A DNA stretch of 28,463 nucleotides from JAWVFN01 sp963696625 (GTDB lineage: Bacteria; Actinomycetota; Thermoleophilia; Solirubrobacterales; 70-9): assembly GCA_963696625.1 (NCBI GenBank), contig CAVOKZ010000035.1:1-28463 (forward strand), in the 5' to 3' direction. The notes beneath the pieces are model-generated. The model ran no database searches. It was not told where the DNA came from and worked only from the letters and a program-made list of their open reading frames with translations. The position numbers were made by a program, and so were the translations under genes. Below, one piece after another: positions 1-7,078 of the stretch (its first letter is position 1; every line of letters begins with the position of its first letter).

Positions 1-90
1 AAAAATGTTTATGCTGGCGAGCTGTATCTTCGCGTGACGCACAGAATGCTCTACGCGCAGACCACCGCCTACCACGAGCAGTTGAAGTAA
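1..90 (+). CDS. 3' end of an unidentified ORF (foreign segment)
   Basis: An open frame enters from the left edge and stops at TAA 88-90, giving about 29 residues that end in TTAYHEQLK. I do not recognise the family. The base composition is clearly more AT-rich than the rest of the window, and the next frame, beginning at 158, is a chorismate synthase start preceded by a purine-rich GAGGAAAAAAAT leader. This tail is therefore probably the gene upstream of aroC in a different organism. It is short, so it could also be chance. Confidence 0.3.
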   Translation, partial: KNVYAGELYLRVTHRMLYAQTTAYHEQLK

Positions 91-157
91 ACTACGATAT
101 TGAGTTGCTCTATACATCCGACATCAAGTAAGCACACTCTAAACCGAGGAAAAAAAT

Positions 158-290
158 ATGTTACGCTATTTAACCGCCGGCTAATCTCATGGCGGTCACC
201 GCGCGGCGATTCTCGAAGGCATGCCCGTGCTGGCGCTCGCCCTTGACCGAGGAAATCATCAACCACGACCTTGCCCGCCGTCAACTTCTG
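158..290 (+). pseudogene. aroC: chorismate synthase N-terminal fragment, broken
   Basis: Translation from ATG 158 gives MLRYLTAG, stop, SHGGHRAAILEGMP, which is the hallmark start of chorismate synthase (MLRYLTAGESHG). The Glu codon after TAG is TAA where GAA is expected. After EGMP the frame slips, and TEEIINHDLARRQ, also typical of AroC, continues in another frame up to about 284. The fragment then joins unrelated high-GC sequence within a short shared string near gtcaactt (279-286). Chorismate synthase makes chorismate from EPSP, but only about 40 of ~360 residues remain here. A nonsense change plus a frameshift next to a composition break points to low-quality or chimeric assembly rather than a functional gene. 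Confidence 0.7.
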
Positions 291-301
291 GCTCGGCGTG
301 A

Positions 302-1288
302 GCAACACGCCGAACGGCGCCAGCAGCACCATCGTCTACGCCCCCCGCCGGCGGCGGAGGCGGCGGATCGTCGGCGCTTCCCGGAGCGTCGAGCGTCGCC
401 GCGACGACCGAGTCGGCCGGTGGGTCCGGTGGCGGCGGCGACGGTGGCGGCCACAAGAAGAAGAAGAAGAAGAAGAAGAGGCCTGCGGCCGCGACGACCG
501 TCGTCGGCACGGTCGTCCACGTCAACCCCCTCGCCGGCAGCTACGCCGTGGCGAGCGGCGGCAACCTGATCTCGGTCCACTCCTCCACCCCGCCGGCCCC
601 CGGCGATCAGATCTCGACTCCGGTGGCGAAGCTCTTCAACGGCACCTACTCGGAGGACGGCGCGCGCTCGGCACAGGGCACCACGAAGGCCGCGACCTTC
701 ACCGGCATCGTCACCTACCGCGACGAGACCGCGCTCGCCTACGTCGTCTCCTCGCGCGGCTCCTCGGTGCTCGTGCACGCGCCGCAGTCGCCGCCGGAGC
801 AGATTCCCCAGCTCGGCGCCGGCGTCACCGCCTCGGTGGCGATCGGCGATCCGACGGCGGCGGCTCCCCCGGCGCCGGTTCCGCCGCCGCTGATCCCGCC
901 GCAACCGGCCCCCTGCGACGCCGACGGGCCGACGAATCCGGCGACGAGCGCACCCACGAGCACGATTCCGCTGACCCAGACCGCGCTCACCGTCGATCAG
1001 CCGAGCCTCACCGCCGCCGACCTCGAGGGCATCGTCCAGGCGGTCTGCCCGGCGACGAGCGAGATCGTCGTCTCCGCCGACGACAGCCGCGAGACGTTCG
1101 CCGATCTGGCCCTGCCGGTGCCCGCGACCAGCGGGATCGACCTCAGCAAGATCACCGTCGGGCAGTCGTTCAACCTCGCAACCGCCTTCGACGCGGCGAC
1201 CAAGGCGTTCTCGGTCACCGGCGTCTCGAGTGACCAGGGCGCCGCCGGCTCGAACGACCCGGCGCTGGGTCAGGGCACGCTGAAATAG
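302..1288 (+). CDS. Gly-rich, poly-Lys hypothetical protein (5'-truncated)
   Basis: The frame is open from 302, just after an in-frame TGA at 299-301, to TAG 1286-1288, but has no start codon until GTG 548. The true start is therefore missing. Sequence upstream of a six-C run (341-346) reads naturally in the +1 frame (FWLGVSNTPNGASSTIVYA), so one extra C there may have shifted the frame. The protein begins with a Gly/Ser linker and then His-Lys8, followed by a beta-rich region (VVGTVVHVNPLAGSYAVASG, then FTGIVTYRDETALAYVV), a Pro/Ala linker and a C-terminal domain starting near TALTVDQPSLTAADLEGIV. The beta segments could be an OB-like or secreted domain. I do not recognise a family and no function is assigned. 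Confidence 0.55.
   Translation, partial: ATRRTAPAAPSSTPPAGGGGGGSSALPGASSVAATTESAGGSGGGGDGGGHKKKKKKKKRPAAATTVVGTVVHVNPLAGSYAVASGGNLISVHSSTPPAPGDQISTPVAKLFNGTYSEDGARSAQGTTKAATFTGIVTYRDETALAYVVSSRGSSVLVHAPQSPPEQIPQLGAGVTASVAIGDPTAAAPPAPVPPPLIPPQPAPCDADGPTNPATSAPTSTIPLTQTALTVDQPSLTAADLEGIVQAVCPATSEIVVSADDSRETFADLALPVPATSGIDLSKITVGQSFNLATAFDAATKAFSVTGVSSDQGAAGSNDPALGQGTLK
455..478 (+). repeat. (AAG)8 trinucleotide repeat
   Basis: Eight consecutive AAG codons encode a poly-lysine run inside the Gly-rich protein and are followed by AGG. The bases before it encode Gly/Asp/His. It is the only simple trinucleotide microsatellite I saw in the window. Length changes by whole units would keep the frame. 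Confidence 0.9.
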
Positions 1289-1292
1289 GTCG

Positions 1293-1493
1293 CTAGCCGC
1301 TGGTCGCTGGTCGCTCGGGGCCCCGGCCTGGCTCGTGACCGGTGCATTCGATGACCGGGAGCCGCGGATAGCGCGGGAACGATGGGTCCGTCTTCGAGCG
1401 CTCGCAGAGCGAGAAGATCGAGCCTCGCGTGTTGGGCACGAGGCGCTGGTGAGCGCAGCTGTCGCAGAGGCCCGCCTTCACCTTGACCCTCAA
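1293..1493 (-). CDS. small four-cysteine conserved protein
   Basis: A 66-residue product starting at TTG 1493; GTG 1481 is an alternative start. It contains CDSCAHQR near the N-terminus, then SLCERS, the patch DPSFPRYPRLPV and a final Cys in ECTGHEP. The four cysteines suggest a small zinc-binding fold, and the motif order (CDSC, R-G-S-x-F-S-L-C, P-R-Y-P-x-L-P-V, C) looks like a recurring short bacterial protein, as far as I can recall. The gene is divergent from the ABC exporter across a 69-nt gap holding a palindrome. The function is unknown. The strong motif makes it more likely to be real than its length alone would suggest. Confidence 0.65.
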   Translation of the reverse strand: MRVKVKAGLCDSCAHQRLVPNTRGSIFSLCERSKTDPSFPRYPRLPVIECTGHEPGRGPERPATSG

Positions 1494-1498
1494 GCTAG

Positions 1499-1534
1499 CT
1501 GACCGGGGTCAGACTGAAGTCTCACCCCGGCCGA
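1499..1534. repeat. palindromic element P1, long form, copy 1
   Basis: The arms CCGGGGT-c-AGACT and AGTCT-c-ACCCCGG flank a GA centre, giving about 12 pairs with one C-C mismatch. The same 36-nt unit recurs at 24217-24252 with four substitutions. Two of these swap a C-G pair for a G-C pair, and a third restores pairing at the mismatch. This copy lies between the divergent four-Cys gene and the ABC exporter, so it could also act as an operator or a leader structure. Confidence 0.7.
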
Positions 1535-1549
1535 CGTTACTTCACTTTG

Positions 1550-1555
1550 TATAGT
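1550..1555 (+). promoter_or_regulatory. possible -10 box (TATAGT) of the ABC operon
   Basis: TATAGT stands out in GC-rich surroundings. It would place the transcript start at about 1562-1563, exactly at the GTG codon of the exporter gene. No Shine-Dalgarno sequence precedes either candidate start, which fits a leaderless mRNA, common in actinobacteria. I see no clear -35 box at the usual spacing, so confidence is low. Confidence 0.35.
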
Positions 1556-1562
1556 CTTGGGT

Positions 1563-3383
1563 GTGAGCACTTTCCGGCGTTTGCTCGGCTTTTTGCGCCC
1601 GTACCGCCGGGGATTGGCGCTGTCCCTCGTTCTGGCCTGGTTTGCGATGGGGATGACGGTATTGATCCCCTTGCTCATCGGTGCGGGGGTCAACGCGATC
1701 GAAGACGGCCGCCGCGACGATCTGCTGCCGATCGCCGGCGCGATCCTCGGTGCCGGGATCCTGCGGTTGGCGCTCACCTTCAGCCGCCGCGTTTACGCAG
1801 GCAAGGTCTCGCTCGGGGTCGAATATGAGCTGCGCCAGCGCTTCTACACGCACCTGCAGAGGCTCGAGCTGGCGTTCTTCGACTCGCAGCAGACGGGGCA
1901 GCTGATGTCGCGGGCGACCGTCGACCTGCAGGCGATCCGCTTCTTCCTCGGCTACGGGCTGATCTTCATCACCCAGAACCTGCTCACGATCGCCTTCGCC
2001 GCCACGGTCATGGTCGTGATCAACCCGCCGCTGGCGGTGCTCGCGCTCGCCCCGGTGCCGTTCCTGATCTTCACCGCGATGCGCTACAACCGCCGCAACC
2101 GCCCGGCGCTGCAGGAGGTCCAGCAGCGGATCGGCGAGCTGACCTCGGCCGCCGAGGAGAGCGTCTCGGGCATCCGCATCGTCAAGGCCTTCGCCCGCGA
2201 GGACCACATGATCAACCGCTTCCGCGGCTCGGTCGCGCGCGTCTTCGAGCAGAGCATGCTCACCACCCGCCTCCAGGCGTTCTACTCGCCGCTGATGGGG
2301 TTCCTTCCCCAGATCGGGATGGCGCTCGTCCTCTTCGTCGGCGGCCGCGAGGTGATCAAGGGCAACCTCTCGCTCGGTGGATTCACCGTCTTCTACGGCT
2401 ACATGCTGATGCTGACCGGGCCGGTGCGGATGCTCGGGGTCGCGCTGGGGATGTCGCAGCGGGCGATCGCCTCGGGCAACCGGCTGTTCCAGGTTCTCGA
2501 CCGCGAGCCCAGCCTCAAGAGCCCGCCGGGCGCACCGCCGCTGCCGCCGGGCGGCGGCCACGTCGAGCTCCGCGACGTGACCCTGCGCTACCCGGAGCGG
2601 GCGGCGCTGGCGGCGGTCGGCGCCGACGCGCCGATCGACGGCATCGCTCGCGACGCGGCGCTGACCGGGGTCAGCCTCCAGGTCGCCGCAGGGCGCACGG
2701 TGGCGCTGGTCGGGCCGACGGCCTCGGGCAAGACCAGCCTCGTGGCGCTGCTGGCGCGGCTATACGACCCGACCGAGGGCGAGGTGATGATCGACGGTGT
2801 CGACGTGCGCTCGGTCGACCTCGAATCGCTGCGCGGCGACATCGCCTACGTCTCCGACGACAGCTTCCTCTTCTCCGACTCGGTCGCCGCGAACATCGCC
2901 TATCCGGACTTCTCGGCAAGCCAGGAGCGGATCGAGGCCGCGGCGCGCCGGGCACAGGCGCACGACTTCATCACCAGGCTGCCGGAGGGCTACGAGACCG
3001 TGATCGGCGAACGCGGGCTGACGCTCTCGGGCGGCCAGCGCCAGCGGATCGCGATCGCTCGGGCGCTGCTCGCCGAGCCGCGGGTGCTGATCCTCGACGA
3101 CGCGACCTCCTCGGTCGACGCCCGCACCGAGGCCGAGATCAAGCGCGGACTGACCGAGGTGATGAAGGGCAGGACGACATTCATCGTCGCCCACCGCCTC
3201 TCGACTATCTCGCTCGCCGACGAGATCGTGGTCATGGAGGAGGGCCGGATCGCCGAGCGGGGCACCCACGAGGAGCTGCTCGAGCGCTCGCCGCTCTACG
3301 CCGAGATCGCCGAATTCGGGCTCGAGGACTCGGTCTGCCTCCAGCGCGACCTCGAGGAGCGAGAAGAAGGGGCGCGGCTGTGA
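1563..3383 (+). CDS. ABC exporter half-transporter, degenerate catalytic NBD
   Basis: A 606-residue fused membrane/ATPase subunit; TTG 1557 is an alternative start. The first ~310 residues form the six-helix exporter domain (FLRPYRR, FDSQQTGQLMSR, the EESVSGIRIVKAF coupling region). NBD motifs are Walker A GPTASGKTS (384-392), signature LSGGQ (488-492) and the switch His (544) in VAHRLST. Walker B ends Asp512-Asp513 (LILDDATS) where Glu is normal, and the Q-loop has Asp432 (YVSDD) where Gln is expected. Its stop overlaps the GTG of the next subunit (GTGA), so the two are co-translated. Its own ATP site is degenerate, but it donates an intact signature to the partner, as in known heterodimeric exporters such as TM287/288 and BmrCD. 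The substrate (drug, lipid or peptide) cannot be read from sequence. Confidence 0.9.
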   Translation: MSTFRRLLGFLRPYRRGLALSLVLAWFAMGMTVLIPLLIGAGVNAIEDGRRDDLLPIAGAILGAGILRLALTFSRRVYAGKVSLGVEYELRQRFYTHLQRLELAFFDSQQTGQLMSRATVDLQAIRFFLGYGLIFITQNLLTIAFAATVMVVINPPLAVLALAPVPFLIFTAMRYNRRNRPALQEVQQRIGELTSAAEESVSGIRIVKAFAREDHMINRFRGSVARVFEQSMLTTRLQAFYSPLMGFLPQIGMALVLFVGGREVIKGNLSLGGFTVFYGYMLMLTGPVRMLGVALGMSQRAIASGNRLFQVLDREPSLKSPPGAPPLPPGGGHVELRDVTLRYPERAALAAVGADAPIDGIARDAALTGVSLQVAAGRTVALVGPTASGKTSLVALLARLYDPTEGEVMIDGVDVRSVDLESLRGDIAYVSDDSFLFSDSVAANIAYPDFSASQERIEAAARRAQAHDFITRLPEGYETVIGERGLTLSGGQRQRIAIARALLAEPRVLILDDATSSVDARTEAEIKRGLTEVMKGRTTFIVAHRLSTISLADEIVVMEEGRIAERGTHEELLERSPLYAEIAEFGLEDSVCLQRDLEEREEGARL

Positions 3384-5248
3384 ACGAAGGCGGCGAAGCA
3401 CAGAACCCGTTCAAGCAGATCGCCCTGCTCTTCGGCTCGATCTGGAAGCTGATTCGCGGAGAGGACGAGCGCGGCCGCAAGGTGCGCTGGATGCTCGGCC
3501 TGCTGCGGCCGTACCGCAAGCAGGTCGTGCTCATGTTCGCCGCGTTGATTGTCTCGACCGCCGCAGGCCTCGCACCGCCGTTCCTCGCGGGACTGGCCGT
3601 CGACCAGGGGATCAAGGCCGACGATCTCAGCGCGCTCGACTGGATCGTCGCCGCCTTCGTCGTCGCGGCCCTCCTCAACTGGGCCGCGACCTACGGCGAG
3701 ACCTACCTCGTCGGCTGGGTCGGCCAGCGCGCGCTCCAGGACCTGCGCCAGCGGATCTTCGCCCACCTGCAGACGATGTCGATCGGCTTCTTCACCCGCA
3801 ACCGCCCCGGGGTGCTGATCTCGCGGATGACCAACGACATCGACGCGCTCAACCAGCTCGTCACCGACGGCATCGTGACCTTGTTCCAGGCGACGCTGAC
3901 CCTGGTCGGCGTGATCGTGATTCTGCTGCTGCTCGACGTCCAGCTGGCGCTGATCACCTTCCTCACCTTCCCGCTGCTCGCGATCGCCAGCATCGCCTTC
4001 CGCGTGATCGCCGCCGGCGCCTACCGGGTGACTCGCGAGCGGATCGCCGAGGTCACCGCCTACCTGCAGGAGTCGCTGAGCGGGATCCGGGTCGTGCGCA
4101 GCTTCGCCCAGGAGCAGCGCCACATCGAGCGCATGGGCGAGCTCAACGAGGCCAACCGGGTCGCCAACCTGAAGACGGTCTACCTCAACGCCTCGTACTT
4201 CCCGGCGGTCGAGCTGCTGCAGGCGATCGGGACCGGGGTGATCCTGCTCTACGGCGGATACCAGGTGATCGACGGCAACACCGAGATCGGCGTGCTGATC
4301 GCCTTCGTCGGCTACCTGACCCAGTTCTTCGACCCGATCCAGCAGCTCTCGCAGCTCTACACCACCTACCAGCAGGGGATGGCGGCGCTCGACAAGATCT
4401 TCGACCTGCTCGACACCTCGCCCGACATGACCGACCGCGACGACGCGCTCGACCCGGGCCGCCTGCGCGGCGAGATCGAGCTCGACCAGGTCAGTTTCAG
4501 CTACGACACAACCATTAAGGGGTCAGACCCCTTAACAGTTGAAACCGAAGGGTCAACGCCTCGATGGGCGCTCGATGACGTGAGCATCACCGTGCCTGCC
4601 GGACAGACGCTGGCGCTGGTCGGCGAGACCGGGGCGGGCAAGTCGACGCTTGCGAAGCTGGTCGCGCGTTTCTATGACCCCCAGCGCGGGCGGGTGCTGA
4701 TCGACGGGCGTGACCTGCGCGACCTCGACTCGCGAGCGCTGCGCAGCCAGCTCGGGATCGTGCCCCAGGAGGGGTTCCTGTTCTCGGGGACGATCCGCGA
4801 GAACATCGCCTTCGGCCGCCCCCAAGCCGGCGACGAGGAGATCCACGACGCGGCGAGGACGATCGGCGCCCACGACTTCATCTCCTCCCTGCCCGCCGGC
4901 TACGACACCGAGGTCGGCGAGCGTGGGGCGCACCTGTCTGCCGGCCAGCGCCAGCTCGTCGCCTTCGCGCGGGCGCTGCTCGCCGAGCCGCGGATCCTGA
5001 TCCTCGACGAGGCGACCTCGAACGTCGATGTCCGCACCGAGCGCACGATCGAGCGCGGGCTCGAGCGGCTGCTCCAGGGCCGCACCGCGATCGTCATCGC
5101 CCACCGCCTCTCGACGATCCGCCGCGCCGGCCGCATCGCGGTGCTCGAGAACGGCCGCATTGCCGAGTCGGGGACGCACGACGAGCTGATCGCCGCGGGC
5201 GGGGCCTACGCGCAGCTGTACGGCACTTGGGCTGAATCAGCCGCCTGA
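3380..5248 (+). CDS. ABC exporter half-transporter, consensus catalytic NBD
   Basis: A 622-residue partner subunit starting at GTG 3380, overlapping the previous stop by 4 nt. An N-terminal extension of ~35 residues precedes the exporter TM domain (LLRPYRKQ, FFTRNRPGVLISRMTNDID, QESLSGIRVVRSFAQE). NBD motifs are Walker A GETGAGKST (415-423), Q-loop Gln463 (VPQEGFLF), signature LSAGQ (519-523, second Gly replaced by Ala), Walker B LILDEATS with Glu544, and His575. Walker B and the Q-loop are canonical while the signature is not, the mirror image of the upstream subunit. Residues ~378-395 (TIKGSDPLTVETEG) interrupt the usual spacing between the A-loop (FSYD) and the beta strand before Walker A. 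They are encoded by a perfect palindrome, so they look inserted. Confidence 0.92.
   Translation: MNEGGEAQNPFKQIALLFGSIWKLIRGEDERGRKVRWMLGLLRPYRKQVVLMFAALIVSTAAGLAPPFLAGLAVDQGIKADDLSALDWIVAAFVVAALLNWAATYGETYLVGWVGQRALQDLRQRIFAHLQTMSIGFFTRNRPGVLISRMTNDIDALNQLVTDGIVTLFQATLTLVGVIVILLLLDVQLALITFLTFPLLAIASIAFRVIAAGAYRVTRERIAEVTAYLQESLSGIRVVRSFAQEQRHIERMGELNEANRVANLKTVYLNASYFPAVELLQAIGTGVILLYGGYQVIDGNTEIGVLIAFVGYLTQFFDPIQQLSQLYTTYQQGMAALDKIFDLLDTSPDMTDRDDALDPGRLRGEIELDQVSFSYDTTIKGSDPLTVETEGSTPRWALDDVSITVPAGQTLALVGETGAGKSTLAKLVARFYDPQRGRVLIDGRDLRDLDSRALRSQLGIVPQEGFLFSGTIRENIAFGRPQAGDEEIHDAARTIGAHDFISSLPAGYDTEVGERGAHLSAGQRQLVAFARALLAEPRILILDEATSNVDVRTERTIERGLERLLQGRTAIVIAHRLSTIRRAGRIAVLENGRIAESGTHDELIAAGGAYAQLYGTWAESAA
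4515..4535. repeat. palindromic element P1, short form, inside an ABC gene
   Basis: A perfect 10-bp inverted repeat, TTAAGGGGTC and GACCCCTTAA around a single A. It is in-frame in the exporter gene and encodes the IKGSDPLT stretch. The AT-rich tips and the neighbouring sequence to about 4556 differ in style from the flanking codons. The same GGGGTCAGACCCC core occurs twice near 16156-16189. Confidence 0.75.
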
Positions 5249-5253
5249 CATCA

Positions 5254-5290
5254 ACCGCCGCCTCCTCGCTTCGCGTCCGGGGGCGGCGGT
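5254..5290. repeat. stem-loop element P2, copy a (intergenic)
   Basis: The stem ACCGCCGCC (5254-5262) pairs with GGCGGCGGT (5282-5290) around a 19-nt loop, tcctcgcttcgcgtccggg. It lies just downstream of the ABC operon stop and convergent with the lipoprotein gene, so it may also serve as a transcript end. The loop is nearly identical to those at 18907-18926 and 22705-22724, while the stem bases differ. Confidence 0.7.
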
Positions 5291-5330
5291 CCCGGGCTCT
5301 CCAGGAATGGCCCTTATCGGCCGCGTTACG

Positions 5331-6143
5331 TCAGCCGGGGCCGACGCCGCCGCCGGACCCGCTGGTACCGCCGCTCGAACCGGACGAGCCTGAGGAGCCG
5401 TCGGTGCTGCCGCTGCTAGAGGAGCCGCCGCTGGTCGGCGGCGCGCTGGTCGCGGGCGGGACGTAGGTGCCGGACGAAGAACTGGAGCTCGAGGTCGTGT
5501 CGGTGGCCGCACTGGAGGAGGCGGTGCCTTCGCCGCCGCACTCGAGGAAGCCGTAGGAGCTCGCGGCGCTCGACGCCTGGTCCTTGGCGGCCTGGAGCTC
5601 CGCCTCGGCCTCGGCGGTGCTTTCGCCGCGCTGGGAGGCGAGGTCGATCTTCTGGCCGGCGGTCACCTCGGCCTCCATCGCCGTGAGGAAGTCCTCGAGG
5701 TCGTTGCCGGTCGAGGTCACGCCGGTGCTGGTGCCGGTCGAGGTCGCGCTGGTGTCGGTCGAGCTCGAACCCGTGGCCGACTCCGGAAAGGTGCCGAGGT
5801 CCTCGGTGGTGGCGGTCGCGGTCGGGTCGGTCGAGCTCGAGGAAGTGCCGTCAGGCGTGCCCAGCGCACGGATGTCGGTGACGACGCCCTGGCGGATGTC
5901 GGCGACGTCGGCAGCGCGGGTGATGCCCTCGCCCGCCGCGGCGATGTCGGCGATCTGGGTGTTGGCCGTCTCGCAGATCGCGTCGGCCTGCGAGATGAAC
6001 TCGTCCTGGGTCAGGGCGGTCGGCGTCGTGTTCGAGACGACGATCGGGGTCTCGGGCGTGCTGTCGCCGCCGCAGGCGGCGAGCGCGACACCCGAACCCA
6101 GGCCCAGCGCGACGAGGCCGGTTGTAACGGCATACCTCCGCAT
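5331..6143 (-). CDS. Ser/Thr-rich lipoprotein
   Basis: A 270-residue product. I chose ATG 6143 because it opens directly on a lipoprotein signal peptide, MRRYAVTTGL then VALGLGSGVALAAC, with the lipobox LAAC and lipidated Cys24; the longer frame to 6341 would bury it. The mature protein has a helical region (TQDEFISQADAICETANTQI, and later DLEDFLTAMEAEVTAGQKID) with Cys residues in AICE and LECGG. These are interrupted by Ser/Thr-rich stretches, and an ~80-residue Ser/Gly/Thr tail follows. It is probably anchored outside the membrane, with the tail as a spacer. I do not recognise a specific function. It is convergent with the ABC operon and separated from it by element P2a. Confidence 0.75.
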   Translation of the reverse strand: MRRYAVTTGLVALGLGSGVALAACGGDSTPETPIVVSNTTPTALTQDEFISQADAICETANTQIADIAAAGEGITRAADVADIRQGVVTDIRALGTPDGTSSSSTDPTATATTEDLGTFPESATGSSSTDTSATSTGTSTGVTSTGNDLEDFLTAMEAEVTAGQKIDLASQRGESTAEAEAELQAAKDQASSAASSYGFLECGGEGTASSSAATDTTSSSSSSSGTYVPPATSAPPTSGGSSSSGSTDGSSGSSGSSGGTSGSGGGVGPG

Positions 6144-6178
6144 CGGCGCCGCAAGGTAGCAAACACACCGGAATGCGC

Positions 6179-6907
6179 TCAGGCAGCCTCGCCATCCGGT
6201 TTTCGATGCCCATTGCGCCCGCCCCAAGTGTCCGTCAGCGCGTGGCAATTTGGGCATAAGAACTCCAGGTTCTCGATTCGGTTGTCCCGTCCGTCTCCGT
6301 TCCTGTGGTGCAATTGAGGATTGAGTGGTTTTCCACGCCACTCGTCAAGGCCACACCCCTCGCAGCGGTTCTCCTTGAGGCCGGCGTCGATCAAGCGTGC
6401 CTTGAGGTGGGTGCGACTGGTCCGACGCCCCACCACGAGCAGCTCCTCGAGCGGGATGCGGTGATCGCGGGGCTGGATGTCACCGCGCTCAACAGCCTTG
6501 TGCCAGGAGCCCTTGTGAAAACCGAACGTCCTGGCACATTCGCGCACCGCCATTCCGGCGTGGTGGGCCTTCTCAATCTCAGCCCAGTCGTAGTGCTTGC
6601 TGAAACGGTCGTCGGGCTGGATGCCCAGCCGCCTTGCGTGGAACGCGACCGTCGACTTCGCGATGCCGAGTTCGCGAGCTGCCTCGGCGAAGGTGGACCC
6701 TTGCGACAGCAGGTTGGAAACCTTGGTCCGTGTGGCGCGCTCGCCGACCTGCGTCCCCGGTGGCCGTGGTGCGATGTCACCTCGCTTGACTGCGGCAGAC
6801 CACGCCCGCTTGGAAAAACCAAACAGCTCCCGACACTCGTCTCGCGTATGGCCGTCGTCGTACCACCGCTGAACGGCCGCCCAATCGGTCTCTGCCTCTT
6901 GACCCAT
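6179..6907 (-). CDS. HTH-HNH endonuclease
   Basis: A 242-residue product from ATG 6907. The C-terminal ~60 residues form an HNH nuclease with zinc-type pairs CEGC and CPNC, the catalytic stretch LHHRNGDGRDNR and ENLEFLCPNCHA. The N-terminal part has three helix-turn-helix-like units. Units 1 and 3 are an internal duplication (FGFSKRAWSAAVKRGDIAPR versus FGFHKGSWHKAVERGDIQPR), and the middle unit, EAARELGIAKSTVAFHARRL, is a typical HTH. The layout matches free-standing, homing-type HNH nucleases of phages and actinobacteria. GC appears lower than in the neighbours, and it sits 79 nt from a tRNA gene, both suggestive of transfer. I found no flanking att-like direct repeats, intron or partner methylase. 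Confidence 0.8.
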   Translation of the reverse strand: MGQEAETDWAAVQRWYDDGHTRDECRELFGFSKRAWSAAVKRGDIAPRPPGTQVGERATRTKVSNLLSQGSTFAEAARELGIAKSTVAFHARRLGIQPDDRFSKHYDWAEIEKAHHAGMAVRECARTFGFHKGSWHKAVERGDIQPRDHRIPLEELLVVGRRTSRTHLKARLIDAGLKENRCEGCGLDEWRGKPLNPQLHHRNGDGRDNRIENLEFLCPNCHALTDTWGGRNGHRKPDGEAA

Positions 6908-6985
6908 CGAACATTTGTTCCCATGCCGGCCGGACAGAATCGCCGCTGGGCGCGGCGCTTGAACCTTCGGATGTGGTGATCGGTA

Positions 6986-7057
6986 CTCCGGGGGGAGGGG
7001 TCGAACCTCCGTCTCCGCGTCCAGAGCGCGGCGTCACTACCACTGGACTACCCCGGA
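6986..7057 (-). tRNA. tRNA-Gln (anticodon CTG)
   Basis: On the minus strand the acceptor arms are TCCGGGG (7057-7051) and CCCCGGA (6993-6987), with discriminator G at 6986. The anticodon stem CCGCG/CGCGG encloses the loop CTCTGGA, so the anticodon is CTG and reads CAG. The T arm is GGAGG-TTCGACC-CCTCC. CCA is not encoded. It lies between the FAD reductase gene and the HNH gene. Confidence 0.95.
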
Positions 7058-7078
7058 AGGCGGGGCGAAAGATACCGA

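Noticed and set aside
158..190. TAA in the aroC start as a recoded sense codon
   Set aside because: A frameshift follows within 80 nt and the gene is cut soon after, so error or decay is a simpler explanation than stop-codon reassignment.
2655..2680. ctgaccggggtcag in the first ABC gene as another P1 copy
   Set aside because: It encodes the ordinary LTGVSL strand before Walker A and lacks the conserved flanks, so it is best explained as normal coding sequence.
6908..7078. tRNA-Gln as an integration site for an element carrying the HNH gene
   Set aside because: No direct repeat of the tRNA 3' end, integrase or second boundary is visible.
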